From the NCBI GenBank assembly GCA_902781945.1, contig CACZLE010000017.1, positions 1-47,714 on the forward strand: a stretch of 47,714 bases of DNA. Direction: 5' to 3'. The position numbers were made by a program, and so were the translations under genes. The notes below the pieces were generated by a model. That model had not been told where the DNA came from, did not search any database, and saw nothing but the letters and a program-made list of their open reading frames with translations. The DNA is from an uncultured Eubacteriales bacterium (GTDB lineage Bacteria; Bacillota; Clostridia; Christensenellales; Aristaeellaceae). Positions 8,374-16,475 of this stretch are shown in pieces; position 1 is the first letter of the stretch, and each line of letters starts with the position of its first letter.

Positions 8374-9291
8374 ATGAAAAAGCTGCTGATATTCCTTGTG
8401 TTTTGTTTGATGATCTGTCCCGCCTTTGCCGAGGAGGCCTGGTTTGCGGACCAGGAGGCCCAGCTTGTGCCCCCGGGCGTGGAGGCCCAGGTGGACCGGC
8501 AGGTCTATGCGCTCGCTCTGCCGGAGGGGCGGCAGGCCCTGAGCCTGCGGCTGACGGCGGAAGGCAATCTGCGCTTTGGCCGCTATGATCAGATCGTGCG
8601 CACGGCGCTGCTGGACGCCGAAACCGGCGAGGAGATCGGCCTGGAGGCCATCTTCCCCGATCCGGACGCCTTGCAGGAATTCCTGGACGCCTATGTGGAG
8701 GAAAACGTGCTGGAGGGGCTCAACACCTATCTGGACGCCTCCGATCTCCTGCCCGTGCCCCTGGACGCGGTGAGCTTTGACGATCAGGGCGCCACTTTCC
8801 ATTATCCCACCAATCGATTCAGATTTTTCAGCGGCCATGCCGGGGCGGTGCAGCTGCAATGGTATGAGCTGCGGGAGCTGACGGCGATCAGCGAAATGGG
8901 CGCGCCGCTGCCCCTGGAGCCGGGCGGAAACATTGACGAGCTGCTGGAAACCTACGGCAGCCTCACCGAGCCCGATCTGGTGACGGGCGGCGAGCTCTAT
9001 GAATTTGAAGCCACGGCCCTGCGCGGGGTGCAGGCCATCGCGGACGATACCGGCAGGGTGATCGCCGTGCGCTACGCCCGCTTTGAATGGCGGGGCGTCA
9101 CCCCCGGCATGTCCCGGGAAGAGGTGGAAGCCCTGTTGTCCAGCGCTGATGTGACGGTGGATCTGGACGCCGACACGGCGGTCTATCTGTGTGTGCAGCC
9201 CGGCACCCGCGCCGATTATGGCGATACCCGATTGTATTATGACGAGGACGGCACGCTCTGCTTGCTGGAGCGCGTTGTGGAGAAGGAGTAA
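8374..9291 (+). CDS. Secreted protein of unknown function
   Basis: A 305-residue protein I do not recognise. It starts with a classical signal peptide (MKKLLIFLVFCLMICPAFAEE, cleavage likely after AFA), so it is exported. There is no lipobox, membrane anchor or cell-wall motif. The mature part is acidic and mixes alpha and beta. It includes the sequence 'WRGVTPGMSREEVEALLSSADV', resembling the short 'G.t.eev..llG' units of SmpA/OmlA-like or BLIP-like folds, near residues 245-265. A GGAGGTGA ribosome site precedes the start, with its own promoter at 8318-8346. It is 9 bases upstream of ftsK, whose ribosome site lies in its last codons. Function unknown. Confidence 0.7.
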   Translation: MKKLLIFLVFCLMICPAFAEEAWFADQEAQLVPPGVEAQVDRQVYALALPEGRQALSLRLTAEGNLRFGRYDQIVRTALLDAETGEEIGLEAIFPDPDALQEFLDAYVEENVLEGLNTYLDASDLLPVPLDAVSFDDQGATFHYPTNRFRFFSGHAGAVQLQWYELRELTAISEMGAPLPLEPGGNIDELLETYGSLTEPDLVTGGELYEFEATALRGVQAIADDTGRVIAVRYARFEWRGVTPGMSREEVEALLSSADVTVDLDADTAVYLCVQPGTRADYGDTRLYYDEDGTLCLLERVVEKE

Positions 9292-9300
9292 ATTTTCTGT

Positions 9301-12099
9301 ATGGCGCAAGCAAAAAAAGCTCAGGTGAAGATCAAAACCACGGATCGCGGCGGCATGGCGCGGCTGGTCATCGGCTGCGTGCTTACCGCCGTGGGCCTGG
9401 GCTGGTTTTTCGGCCTTTTTATGAATACCTCCAGTTCCTGGAGCACCCTGCGCTTTTTCCGGGATACGGCCAACGGCTTGGGCGGGGCGCTGTGCATCCT
9501 GCTGCCCTTTTTCGCCCTGTGGGGCGGCGGGCTGCTCTATGCATCCAGCCGCCGCCGGGTGTCCTATCGCATTTATCTGTGCGCCCTGGGCATGTATCTG
9601 TGCCTGCTGTCCATCCTGACCCTCACCACCTCTGTGGGCAACAGGACCAATTCCCTGATGCTCTACATCGGCAACAGCAACAAAACCTCCCTGGGCATCG
9701 TCAACAATACTTCTTTTACCGCCTATCTGCGGGGAGCCTATAACCTGCGGGCCTTCAACGGCGGCCAGCTGGCGGGGGGCGGTCTGCTGGGCATGCTGCT
9801 GGCCTATCCGCTCTACGCCGTGTTCGGCGCGCCGGGGGGCGTGACCCTGCTGGCGCTGATGATGCTGGTGCTGTTTTTGATCCTGATCCGGGTGAACCCG
9901 GCGGATATCATCAGCGCCGTCAGCGACCGCCGCTACCGCCGGGAGGAGGAAGAGCAGCGCTATGAACAGCCCGAAGCCTCCGCCGAGGAGGAACCCCAGG
10001 CTCCCGTCTGGCAGCCCGGCGCGGTGTCCTATCCCATGGAGCCGCTGATCCGCCCCCAGACTGTCAACTATACCGGCACCAGCGTGCAGAGCGACGTGGA
10101 GCAGAGCTACCTGGTGAATGACCGAGACCTGACGCCACCCACGCCTGCCGCGCCGGAGACGCCCGCGGGCTTTGTGCCGGTGCAGTCGGGTGTGCTCTAT
10201 GAGGAGCATATCCCCGTGACGGATACGCCGCCCGAGCGTCCGGTCCGCCGTCGCCGCAGCGAGCCCCAGCCCGCGCCTACGGAAAAGCCCGCGGAAAAAC
10301 CTATGGAAAAGCCCATCCCGCAGCCCGTTATACCGCAGAGTGTTCCCGCGCCGCGGCCTGAACCCAAGCAGGAACCGGAAGACCTGCCCTGGTATGGCGA
10401 GGGCGAGACCATCCCGCCCATCGTGGAGGAGAAGCCCACGCCTGTTACTCCTGTAAAGCCCGCGCCTGTCAGGCCCGCCGTCACCGGCGAAGCCAAGCAG
10501 GTGTTCACCGATCCCGCCGTGCCCCTGACGGGCGAGCGCATCTCCATCACCGGCCAGAACAACGACAGGCCCCGCATCGATCCCTTCGAGGTGAAGCACA
10601 CGGCGGAGCCCATGAAGAAGCCCGAGGGCGAGTATTCCTTCCCGCCCATGGGCCTCTTGCGGGAGCCCAAGCACCAGCGCCAGGATACCTCCCAGGAGGA
10701 TAACGCCCGGGCGCAGATGCTGGAGCATACCCTGAGCAGCTTCAACATCACCGCCAGCGTGGAATACGTGGTGCACGGCCCCGCCATCACCCGCTTTGCC
10801 CTGCGGCTGGCGGACGGCGTCAACGTCAACCGCTTGAACACCGTCAGCAACAACCTGGCCATGAGCATGAAGGCTGTGGGCCTGCGCATCGAGATCCCCA
10901 TCCCCGGCACCAGCCTGGTGGGCATCGAGGTGCCCAATGAAAAGGTATCCATGGTCACCCTGAAAGAGGTGCTGGACAGCGACGTCATGCGGGCCAATCC
11001 CTCGCCCACGGCGGTGGCCATCGGCAAGGACATCACCGGCCAGCCCATCATGTGCGAGCTGAGCGACATGCCCCATATGCTGATCGCCGGTGCCACCGGC
11101 AGCGGTAAATCCGTGTGCATCAACTCGATCATCCAAAGCATCCTCTACCGCGCCACGCCCCAGCAGGTGCGCATGCTGATGATCGACCCCAAGCTGGTGG
11201 AGCTGCAGCCCTACAACGGCATCCCGCATCTGCTCACCGAAGTGGTGTCCGATCCCAAGAAGGCCGCCGCCGCCCTGGATTGGCTGGTGCAGGAGATGGG
11301 GGACCGCTATCGCCGCTTCCAGCAGATCGGCGTGCGCAACATCCAGGGCTACAACAAAAAGATGACCAACGAGGCGGACCATATGCCCGACATCGTGGCC
11401 ATCATCGACGAGTTCAGCGACCTGATGGTGCAGTGCCGCAAGCAGGTGGAGGAGAGCATTCAGCGTCTGGCCGCTCTGGCCCGCGCCGCCGGCATCTATA
11501 TGATCGTGGCCACCCAGCGCCCCTCCGTGGACGTCATCACCGGCGTCATCAAGGCCAATATCCCCAGCCGCATCGCCTTCGCCGTGGCCAACAACGTGGA
11601 CAGCCGCACCATCATCGATTCCGTGGGCGCGGAGAAGCTGCTGGGCAAGGGCGACATGCTCTACTTCCCCCGCAGCGAATTCCGTCCCATCCGCGTGCAG
11701 GGCTGCTTCGTCTCCGACGGCGAGGTACAGGAGATCGCGGACTACGTGAAGGAGCATAACGACGCCCTCTATGACGCCCGGGTGGACGAGCACATGGAAA
11801 AGGCCACCCAGGAGGAGGAACAGCAGGCCGCGGGCGGCAAAGAGCCCGATTACGAATACCAGGCCGATACCGAAAACGAAATGCTGCAAAAGGCCATTGC
11901 CATGGCCGTGGAGAGCGGCCAGATGTCCATCAGCATGCTCCGCCGCCGCCTGGGCCTGGGCCACAGCCGGGCGGGCAAGCTCATCGACACCATGGCCCAA
12001 ATGGGCATTGTCAGCCAGGACGAGGGCCCCAAGCCCCGCCGCACCCTGATCACCCGGGAGGATTATCTCAAGATGCAGGCGGAGATCATGGACCAGTAA
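9301..12099 (+). CDS. ftsK: DNA translocase FtsK/SpoIIIE
   Basis: A 932-residue septal DNA pump that moves chromosomal DNA through the closing division or sporulation septum. Four hydrophobic segments occupy residues ~20-215, followed by a Pro/Glu-rich linker to ~470. The motor has Walker A 'GATGSGKS' near residue 598 and Walker B-like 'IVAIIDEFSDLM' near 700, with 'ATQRPSVDVITGVIKANIP' after it. The C-terminal gamma winged helix ('SISMLRRRLGLGHSRAGKLID') should read KOPS/SRS-type polar sequences. Start ATG 9301 follows AAGGAG at 9283-9288. A strong terminator follows the stop. The linker is long for the family but not exceptional. Confidence 0.93.
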   Translation: MAQAKKAQVKIKTTDRGGMARLVIGCVLTAVGLGWFFGLFMNTSSSWSTLRFFRDTANGLGGALCILLPFFALWGGGLLYASSRRRVSYRIYLCALGMYLCLLSILTLTTSVGNRTNSLMLYIGNSNKTSLGIVNNTSFTAYLRGAYNLRAFNGGQLAGGGLLGMLLAYPLYAVFGAPGGVTLLALMMLVLFLILIRVNPADIISAVSDRRYRREEEEQRYEQPEASAEEEPQAPVWQPGAVSYPMEPLIRPQTVNYTGTSVQSDVEQSYLVNDRDLTPPTPAAPETPAGFVPVQSGVLYEEHIPVTDTPPERPVRRRRSEPQPAPTEKPAEKPMEKPIPQPVIPQSVPAPRPEPKQEPEDLPWYGEGETIPPIVEEKPTPVTPVKPAPVRPAVTGEAKQVFTDPAVPLTGERISITGQNNDRPRIDPFEVKHTAEPMKKPEGEYSFPPMGLLREPKHQRQDTSQEDNARAQMLEHTLSSFNITASVEYVVHGPAITRFALRLADGVNVNRLNTVSNNLAMSMKAVGLRIEIPIPGTSLVGIEVPNEKVSMVTLKEVLDSDVMRANPSPTAVAIGKDITGQPIMCELSDMPHMLIAGATGSGKSVCINSIIQSILYRATPQQVRMLMIDPKLVELQPYNGIPHLLTEVVSDPKKAAAALDWLVQEMGDRYRRFQQIGVRNIQGYNKKMTNEADHMPDIVAIIDEFSDLMVQCRKQVEESIQRLAALARAAGIYMIVATQRPSVDVITGVIKANIPSRIAFAVANNVDSRTIIDSVGAEKLLGKGDMLYFPRSEFRPIRVQGCFVSDGEVQEIADYVKEHNDALYDARVDEHMEKATQEEEQQAAGGKEPDYEYQADTENEMLQKAIAMAVESGQMSISMLRRRLGLGHSRAGKLIDTMAQMGIVSQDEGPKPRRTLITREDYLKMQAEIMDQ

Positions 12100-12112
12100 A
12101 AAAGCATCATAA

Positions 12113-12146
12113 AAGCTCCTGCTGCCTCAACGATCAGCAGGAGCTT
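12113..12146 (+). terminator. Rho-independent terminator after ftsK
   Basis: A 12-bp perfect stem (AAGCTCCTGCTG, 12113-12124, with CAGCAGGAGCTT, 12135-12146), followed by GTTTTAT. Confidence 0.85.
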
Positions 12147-12177
12147 GTTTTATACTTTCCTTGTAAGAGTAGGAAAA

Positions 12178-12513
12178 CAGAAATTTGACGGGGAAGGGGT
12201 ACGCTTCTCTTTTGCGTCAAAAGAGAAGCAGAAAACCTGCGTTTGTCGCCGTAAAAGCAACTGACGCAACGAGCGCTGTGCGCAAGGCGCACAGCGAAAA
12301 ACCGCTGGACAGACCTGAAAATGAAAGCATTCATTTTCAGGCTGGCCATCGGTTTTTCTTATGCCCGGAAGCTCTCGCTGCGGCTTCCAAGTTACAGGCG
12401 CAGATTGTTTGTTATTGTTATTAAGCCGGTTCGTCCGCTGAGGTCCAGGAGAAGAATTCTCCTGGCGCAGAGGCTTGGAGGCCGCGGAGGCCTCCAACGT
12501 CTCCCCTTACCAA
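12178..12513. repeat. Hairpin-rich interspersed repeat, copy C (complete)
   Basis: The 450 bases between ftsK and the convergent anti-sigma-like gene hold no gene but a string of perfect hairpins: 12203-12214/12218-12229 (12 bp), 12274-12283/12287-12296 (10 bp), 12314-12324/12331-12341 (11 bp), 12445-12453/12457-12465 (9 bp, GAA loop) and 12475-12483/12489-12497 (9 bp, GCGGA loop). The left edge (CAGAAATTTGACGGGGAAGGGG) is the inverse of the right edge of copy A. The right edge (CTCCCCTTACCAATTACTG) is a weaker inverse of the left one, so the whole looks like an element with degenerate terminal inverted repeats. No coding capacity. Confidence 0.7.
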
Positions 12514-12549
12514 TTACTGGTTGTCTGTCCAAATCGGGAAGAAGCTGTT

Positions 12550-13287
12550 TTACTTTCTTCCTTCCTGCTTGATCATGGGCGGCAGCTTGATCGTCATGCT
12601 GCTGCGCTCCACTTCGTTGGTTTGCATGTTTTCGGCCCGGACGCGCAGCTGCATTTCGCAGCCTTTTGCAAGCAGCTTTTCGTCGCAGCCGAACAGGGTC
12701 ATGATATAGCTTTCGCCCTCGTCGTCCCGCTGGAAGTAGGCCCAGCCCTCCAGGGTGGGTTCCACCCAGATATCGTATTCCAGCAGCCCCCGGCCCTGGC
12801 TCCAGTCCGCCAGGGAGATGGATTCCCCGTCGAACCACAGCATACCGTCCTCGTCGGGCTCGATCTCGCCGCCATAGTAAACCACCATCTTGTCCTTTTC
12901 CCGGGCCGTCACGTGGAAGGTGAGGCTCAGGCCTTCGGCGCTCCAATAGGCCTCGTTGGCCTGAATATCCAGCGTTTTTCCGTCATATTGGAGGATCGTG
13001 GGCTTCACGATGGCGTCCTCCACGATGTCCATGCGGGCCACGGTGCCCTCCTGGCCCAGAAATTCCCGGATGGAGGCCCAGTTGGCCGCGGCCAGGGCCA
13101 CGGCGGAGATCAGCGCCAGGGCCAGCGCGGCCACCAGAGCAAACGACAGCTTCTTTTTCATTTTCGGTTCTCCTTCTGTTTGGGCTTGCGCCCTGATTTT
13201 TTGCGCCAGGCGGGGGTCTCCCGTCAGCGCGCTCAGGCGGCGGTCCACCGCCTGCTGAAAGGCCTTGCGCTCCGCTTCCTCCCTCAT
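12550..13287 (-). CDS. Membrane protein paired with an ECF sigma factor (probable anti-sigma factor)
   Basis: A 245-residue protein. The first ~42 residues are charged and helical ('REEAERKAFQQAVDRRLSAL...'). A single transmembrane helix follows ('LSFALVAALALALISAVALAA', ~44-65), then an outer domain of ~175 residues rich in acidic residues. This single-pass layout and the ATGA overlap with the sigma gene (its ATG shares bases with the sigma stop) make an anti-sigma role likely, with the N-terminus holding the sigma factor and the outer domain sensing. It lacks the usual zinc-finger HxxxCxxC. The outer domain is DUF4179-like in position but I do not recognise a ligand site. A longer frame to 13551 exists but overlaps the sigma gene. 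Confidence 0.65.
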   Translation of the reverse strand: MREEAERKAFQQAVDRRLSALTGDPRLAQKIRAQAQTEGEPKMKKKLSFALVAALALALISAVALAAANWASIREFLGQEGTVARMDIVEDAIVKPTILQYDGKTLDIQANEAYWSAEGLSLTFHVTAREKDKMVVYYGGEIEPDEDGMLWFDGESISLADWSQGRGLLEYDIWVEPTLEGWAYFQRDDEGESYIMTLFGCDEKLLAKGCEMQLRVRAENMQTNEVERSSMTIKLPPMIKQEGRK

Positions 13288-13772
13288 GCTTCGTCCCTCC
13301 CTTCGATCATGCCCTTTAGCTTCCGCCGCGCCCGGCTCAGCCGATCCGATACGGCGGACCGGGAGATGCCCAGGGCTTCGGCAATGTCCCTTTCGTCCAT
13401 GCCGTGATAATAGTACAAGAGCGTCACTTCCCGCAGCCTGCGGGGCAGACGCATCACCTCCACGATCAGGCTTTCCTCCCGGCTGGAGAAGGGCGCGCCG
13501 CTTTCCGGCAGATCCTCCGGGGTCACCCGCCGGTCCATGTGCCGAAACCATTCGGACCGGTACAGATCGCGGCAGGTGTTGATGGCGATGCGCGTCAGCC
13601 AGGTCTTTTGGCTGCTGTCGCCCCGGAAGGCCTGCAGGCTGCGGTAGGCCTTGAGAAAGGTCTCCTGCACGGCGTCCTCGGCCAGCTGCCTGTCCCGCAG
13701 ATACAGGTAGCAGGTGCGCAGCAGCTTGTCCTGGTTTTGCGAAACGAGTTCTTCAAAAGCGGAATCTTCCAT
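13284..13772 (-). CDS. ECF-type RNA polymerase sigma factor
   Basis: A 162-residue sigma-70 family factor with only regions 2 and 4. Region 2 includes 'DAVQETFLKAYRSLQAFRGDSSQKTWLTRIAINTCRD', the -10 recognition part. Region 4 ends with the helix-turn-helix 'ERDIAEALGISRSAVSDRLSRARRKL'. ATG 13772 follows AGGAGG at a good distance. Its stop overlaps the start of the membrane protein that probably controls it. Upstream (13791-13802, reading CGTCTATACAGG on this strand) lies a CGTCTA motif also seen before the second ECF gene in this window, which would fit autoregulation, but no matching -35 is clear here. Confidence 0.88.
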   Translation of the reverse strand: MEDSAFEELVSQNQDKLLRTCYLYLRDRQLAEDAVQETFLKAYRSLQAFRGDSSQKTWLTRIAINTCRDLYRSEWFRHMDRRVTPEDLPESGAPFSSREESLIVEVMRLPRRLREVTLLYYYHGMDERDIAEALGISRSAVSDRLSRARRKLKGMIEGRDEA

Positions 13773-13831
13773 GCGCTTTCCTCCTTTCACCTGTATAGAC
13801 GGATGAGCCCGACAAAATGACGGATCAAAAA

Positions 13832-13860
13832 AAGAAAACCCGCGATAGGCAGGTTTTCTT
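13832..13860 (-). terminator. Terminator of the DUF368-obg-DUF975 operon
   Basis: The stem AAGAAAACC (13852-13860 on this strand) with GGTTTTCTT (13832-13840) has an 11-base loop and is followed by TTTTTT on the minus strand. It separates DUF975 from the downstream sigma gene. Confidence 0.8.
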
Positions 13861-13874
13861 GCGTTTTGTGCGGA

Positions 13875-14513
13875 TCAGATCAGGATTTCCCCATCCAGCT
13901 CAGCCTGACTCACCGCGCCGGTATCCAGGGCCAATTGCTTCAGCTCGTTGTACACGCCGGCCTTGGTCAATTCCATATAGGGTCCCACGTACACCACGTG
14001 CAGAATGCCGAAGGTGAAGCCGGACAGCAGCATCCAGCCCAGGAAGCTGAGCTCCATGACGAAGTAATCGAGCCGGTGGCCGCGCATCATGCGTTCGCTG
14101 AGGCGGCTGGCCTCCATGGCGGGCACGTTGGGGCAATCCGCCAGGATGTAGGGCGTCAGGGCGAAGCTGTAATTTTTGATGACGCCGGGAACGATGAACA
14201 GCAGGCTCCACAGGAAGATCTGCAATTCCATCCACAGCATGCCGCCCATCTTGCGCAGAAAGCCGTTGTCGAAGGTGTCGGACACGGCGGCGCTGACGGC
14301 CACGGGGGTATCCCGCCAGCAGTTCAGGTAGAAGAAGGCCCCCATCACCAGGATGACGCCGGTGAGCACCATGGTCAAAAAGCCCATGGAAATGGTGGTC
14401 AGCACCAGCTCCGCCGCCACGATCAGCAGCATCATGCTGATGCAGATACTGCGGTTGCGGTAAAATACGTTCTTGGCCTCCGCCTTGATGGCGACGCGAT
14501 CAAAGGTATCCAT
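13875..14513 (-). CDS. DUF975 family integral membrane protein
   Basis: A 212-residue membrane protein of the DUF975 family, frequent in Firmicutes and of unknown function. The family start 'KAEAKNVFYRNRS' is followed by about five hydrophobic segments (near residues 25-45, 48-68, 92-112, 145-170). The conserved 'SLLFIVPGVIKNYSFALTPYILAD' and 'GILHVVYVGPYMELTKAGVY' blocks are present. It lies 13 bases after the amidohydrolase and just before a terminator, so it is the last gene of the operon. Confidence 0.83.
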   Translation of the reverse strand: MDTFDRVAIKAEAKNVFYRNRSICISMMLLIVAAELVLTTISMGFLTMVLTGVILVMGAFFYLNCWRDTPVAVSAAVSDTFDNGFLRKMGGMLWMELQIFLWSLLFIVPGVIKNYSFALTPYILADCPNVPAMEASRLSERMMRGHRLDYFVMELSFLGWMLLSGFTFGILHVVYVGPYMELTKAGVYNELKQLALDTGAVSQAELDGEILI

Positions 14514-14526
14514 TTTTATTTCTCCG

Positions 14527-15675
14527 TTATTTCAGAATATTGACGCCGTTGACGAACACGGCGCAGACGCTGGTGGACACCTCGAAGGGGCTGCCGTTGG
14601 TGATGACGATATCGGCGTCCTTGCCCGCCTCCAGGGAGCCCACCCGGTCTTCGATGCCCGCGTGTTTGGCGGGATTGATGGTGATGGCCTGCAAAGCGTC
14701 AAAGGGATCCATGCCGCTCTTGACGGCCAGACCGGCGCACAGGGGCAGGTATTCCTGGGGGATGACGTCCGCGTCGGTGATGATGCTCACCTGGATGCCC
14801 GCCCGGGCCAGGATGCCGGGGGTGGTGAAGCTCTTGTTGCGCAGCTCCCATTTGCTGGCGTCGGTCAGGCTGGGCCCCACGGCGCAGGGATACCCGGCCT
14901 TGGCCAGCTCCTCCACGATCAGGTGGCCTTCGGTCACGTGCTCCAATGTCAATCTGACGCCGAATTCCTTGGCGATGCGGATGGCGGTAAAGATGTCCTC
15001 GGTGGCGTGGGCGTGGGCTTTCAAGGGCAGTTCGCCCCGGATCACCGGGCGAAGGGCCTCCAGCTTCATGTCGAAGGCGGGCAGCTTGCTTTCATCCTCG
15101 CCTGCGGCCACGATCTTGCGCTCGTATTCCCGGGCTTTAAACAGCATCTCCCGCAGCTTGGCGGCGGTGGTCATGCGGCTGCTGTCGCACTTGTCGCGGT
15201 AGCAGCGCTTGGGGTTTTCGCCAAAGGCGCACTTCATGGCGATGGGGTCCCTGACGACCATATCGTCCACGCAGCGGCCCACGGTCTTGACAGCAAAGAA
15301 GGTGCCGCCCAGCACGTTGGCGCTGCCGGGTCCCACGCACACGGTGGTGACGCCGGCCCGGGAGGCATGCTCCAGGGAGGGCTGCATGGGCTTGAAGCCG
15401 TCGATGCCCCGCAGGTGCGGGGTGACGATATCGTTCATTTCGTTGTAGTCGGTGCCCTCATAGCCGATGCCGTAGCCTGCCAGTCCCAGATGGGAGTGGG
15501 CGTCGATGAAGCCGGCATAGGCGTCCATGCCCTGCGCGTCCAGCACCTCCGCGCCGGGATAATCGATGCCGGGGGCGATGCGGCTGATCTTGCCATCCTC
15601 AATCAGGATGTCCGCGTCAAAGGGCTCGCGGTGGATGCTGTCATGGATATGGGCGTTTTTGATCAGGGTTTTCAT
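14527..15675 (-). CDS. Amidohydrolase (metal-dependent hydrolase superfamily)
   Basis: A 382-residue enzyme with the amidohydrolase TIM barrel flanked by the usual small beta sandwich. Metal ligand candidates are the strand-1 pair in 'GFIDAHSHLG' (~58-66), His in 'LKAHAHATEDI' and 'LTLEHVTEGH', and Asp in 'SIITDADVIPQ'. The C-terminus 'ITINPAKHAGIEDRVGSLEAGKDADIVI' is a strong family signature of imidazolonepropionase/cytosine-deaminase-like members. The substrate cannot be fixed; related proteins act on cyclic amides or N-acyl compounds. It sits between an esterase and DUF975 with gaps of 13-15 bases, in the same operon as obgE. Confidence 0.82.
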   Translation of the reverse strand: MKTLIKNAHIHDSIHREPFDADILIEDGKISRIAPGIDYPGAEVLDAQGMDAYAGFIDAHSHLGLAGYGIGYEGTDYNEMNDIVTPHLRGIDGFKPMQPSLEHASRAGVTTVCVGPGSANVLGGTFFAVKTVGRCVDDMVVRDPIAMKCAFGENPKRCYRDKCDSSRMTTAAKLREMLFKAREYERKIVAAGEDESKLPAFDMKLEALRPVIRGELPLKAHAHATEDIFTAIRIAKEFGVRLTLEHVTEGHLIVEELAKAGYPCAVGPSLTDASKWELRNKSFTTPGILARAGIQVSIITDADVIPQEYLPLCAGLAVKSGMDPFDALQAITINPAKHAGIEDRVGSLEAGKDADIVITNGSPFEVSTSVCAVFVNGVNILK

Positions 15676-15690
15676 ACGTTTTTCCTCCTA

Positions 15691-16461
15691 TCAAAGTGCT
15701 TTGAGCCAACGGGCGGCCATATCGATCCAGTTTTCGCATTCCGGGCGCAGGTTTTCTCCGCCCCGGGGATACACTTCTTCACTGCCCAGGGACAGGCCGT
15801 GGACGCCCTTCTGGTAGATATGCATTTCGCAGGGCACGCCGTGCTGCCGCAGGGCGGCGGCAAAGAACAGGCTGTTTTCCACGGGCACCGATCCATCCTC
15901 CCAGGTATGCCACAGGAAGGTGGGCGGGGTCTGGTCGGTCACTTGCTTTTCCAGGGAGACGGTTTCCAGCAGGCCCTCCTGATTTTTGCCCAGCAGGTTG
16001 TCTATGGAGCCCCGATGGGCAAAGGACCCGGAGGTAATGACGGGATAGCACAGGATCATGGCGTCCGGACGGCTTTCCTCGCCGAATTGCGGCCACTTGA
16101 CGCCAATGTGACAGGCGGCGTGCCCGCCGGCGGAAAAGCCCATGACGGCGATCTTTCGGCTGTCGCACAGCCATTCTTCGGCATGGGACTTGGCATAAGC
16201 CACCGCCTCGGCGGCTTCGTTCAGCGCCTGGGGATAGATGGCCGGGGCCACGGAATAGCGCACGATCACCGCCTGGATGCCCAGGGCCAGCAGCCGCAGG
16301 GCTACCGGCTCGGCCTCCCGGTCACTGCGGTAGGCGTAGCCTCCGCCGGGAAAGATCAGCGCCAGGGGACGGCGGCGGCTGTTCTCCACCGCCCGGTTGT
16401 CCGTCAGATAGGTTTCCAGCACTACGCCGGTTTTCGGCAGGGGGATGCATTCGTGACGCAT
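15691..16461 (-). CDS. Alpha/beta hydrolase, acetyl-esterase type
   Basis: A 256-residue serine hydrolase of the BD-FAE/acetyl-xylan esterase-like group. The oxyanion region 'IFPGGGYAYRSDREAEPVA' occurs near residue 35, the nucleophile elbow 'VMGFSAGGHAA' near residue 110, and 'FLWHTWEDGSVPVENSLFF' supplies the acid Asp. The catalytic His is probably in 'KGVHGLSLG'. No signal peptide, so cytoplasmic deacetylation of imported esters or sugars is plausible. I chose ATG 16461 because AGGAGCTGATCCC precedes it; an upstream ATG at 16479 overlaps the obgE end. It follows obgE by 14 bases. Confidence 0.82.
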   Translation of the reverse strand: MRHECIPLPKTGVVLETYLTDNRAVENSRRRPLALIFPGGGYAYRSDREAEPVALRLLALGIQAVIVRYSVAPAIYPQALNEAAEAVAYAKSHAEEWLCDSRKIAVMGFSAGGHAACHIGVKWPQFGEESRPDAMILCYPVITSGSFAHRGSIDNLLGKNQEGLLETVSLEKQVTDQTPPTFLWHTWEDGSVPVENSLFFAAALRQHGVPCEMHIYQKGVHGLSLGSEEVYPRGGENLRPECENWIDMAARWLKAL

Positions 16462-16475
16462 GGGATCAGCTCCTG

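Noticed and set aside
8287..12000. Very long open frame on the minus strand opposite ftsK
   Set aside because: High GC leaves the antisense frame free of stops; the translation is His/Gly/Ala-rich low-complexity and matches no family, while the plus strand encodes FtsK clearly.
12150..12497. Possible small gene between ftsK and the anti-sigma-like gene
   Set aside because: The region is explained by consecutive perfect hairpins; frames lack start signals.
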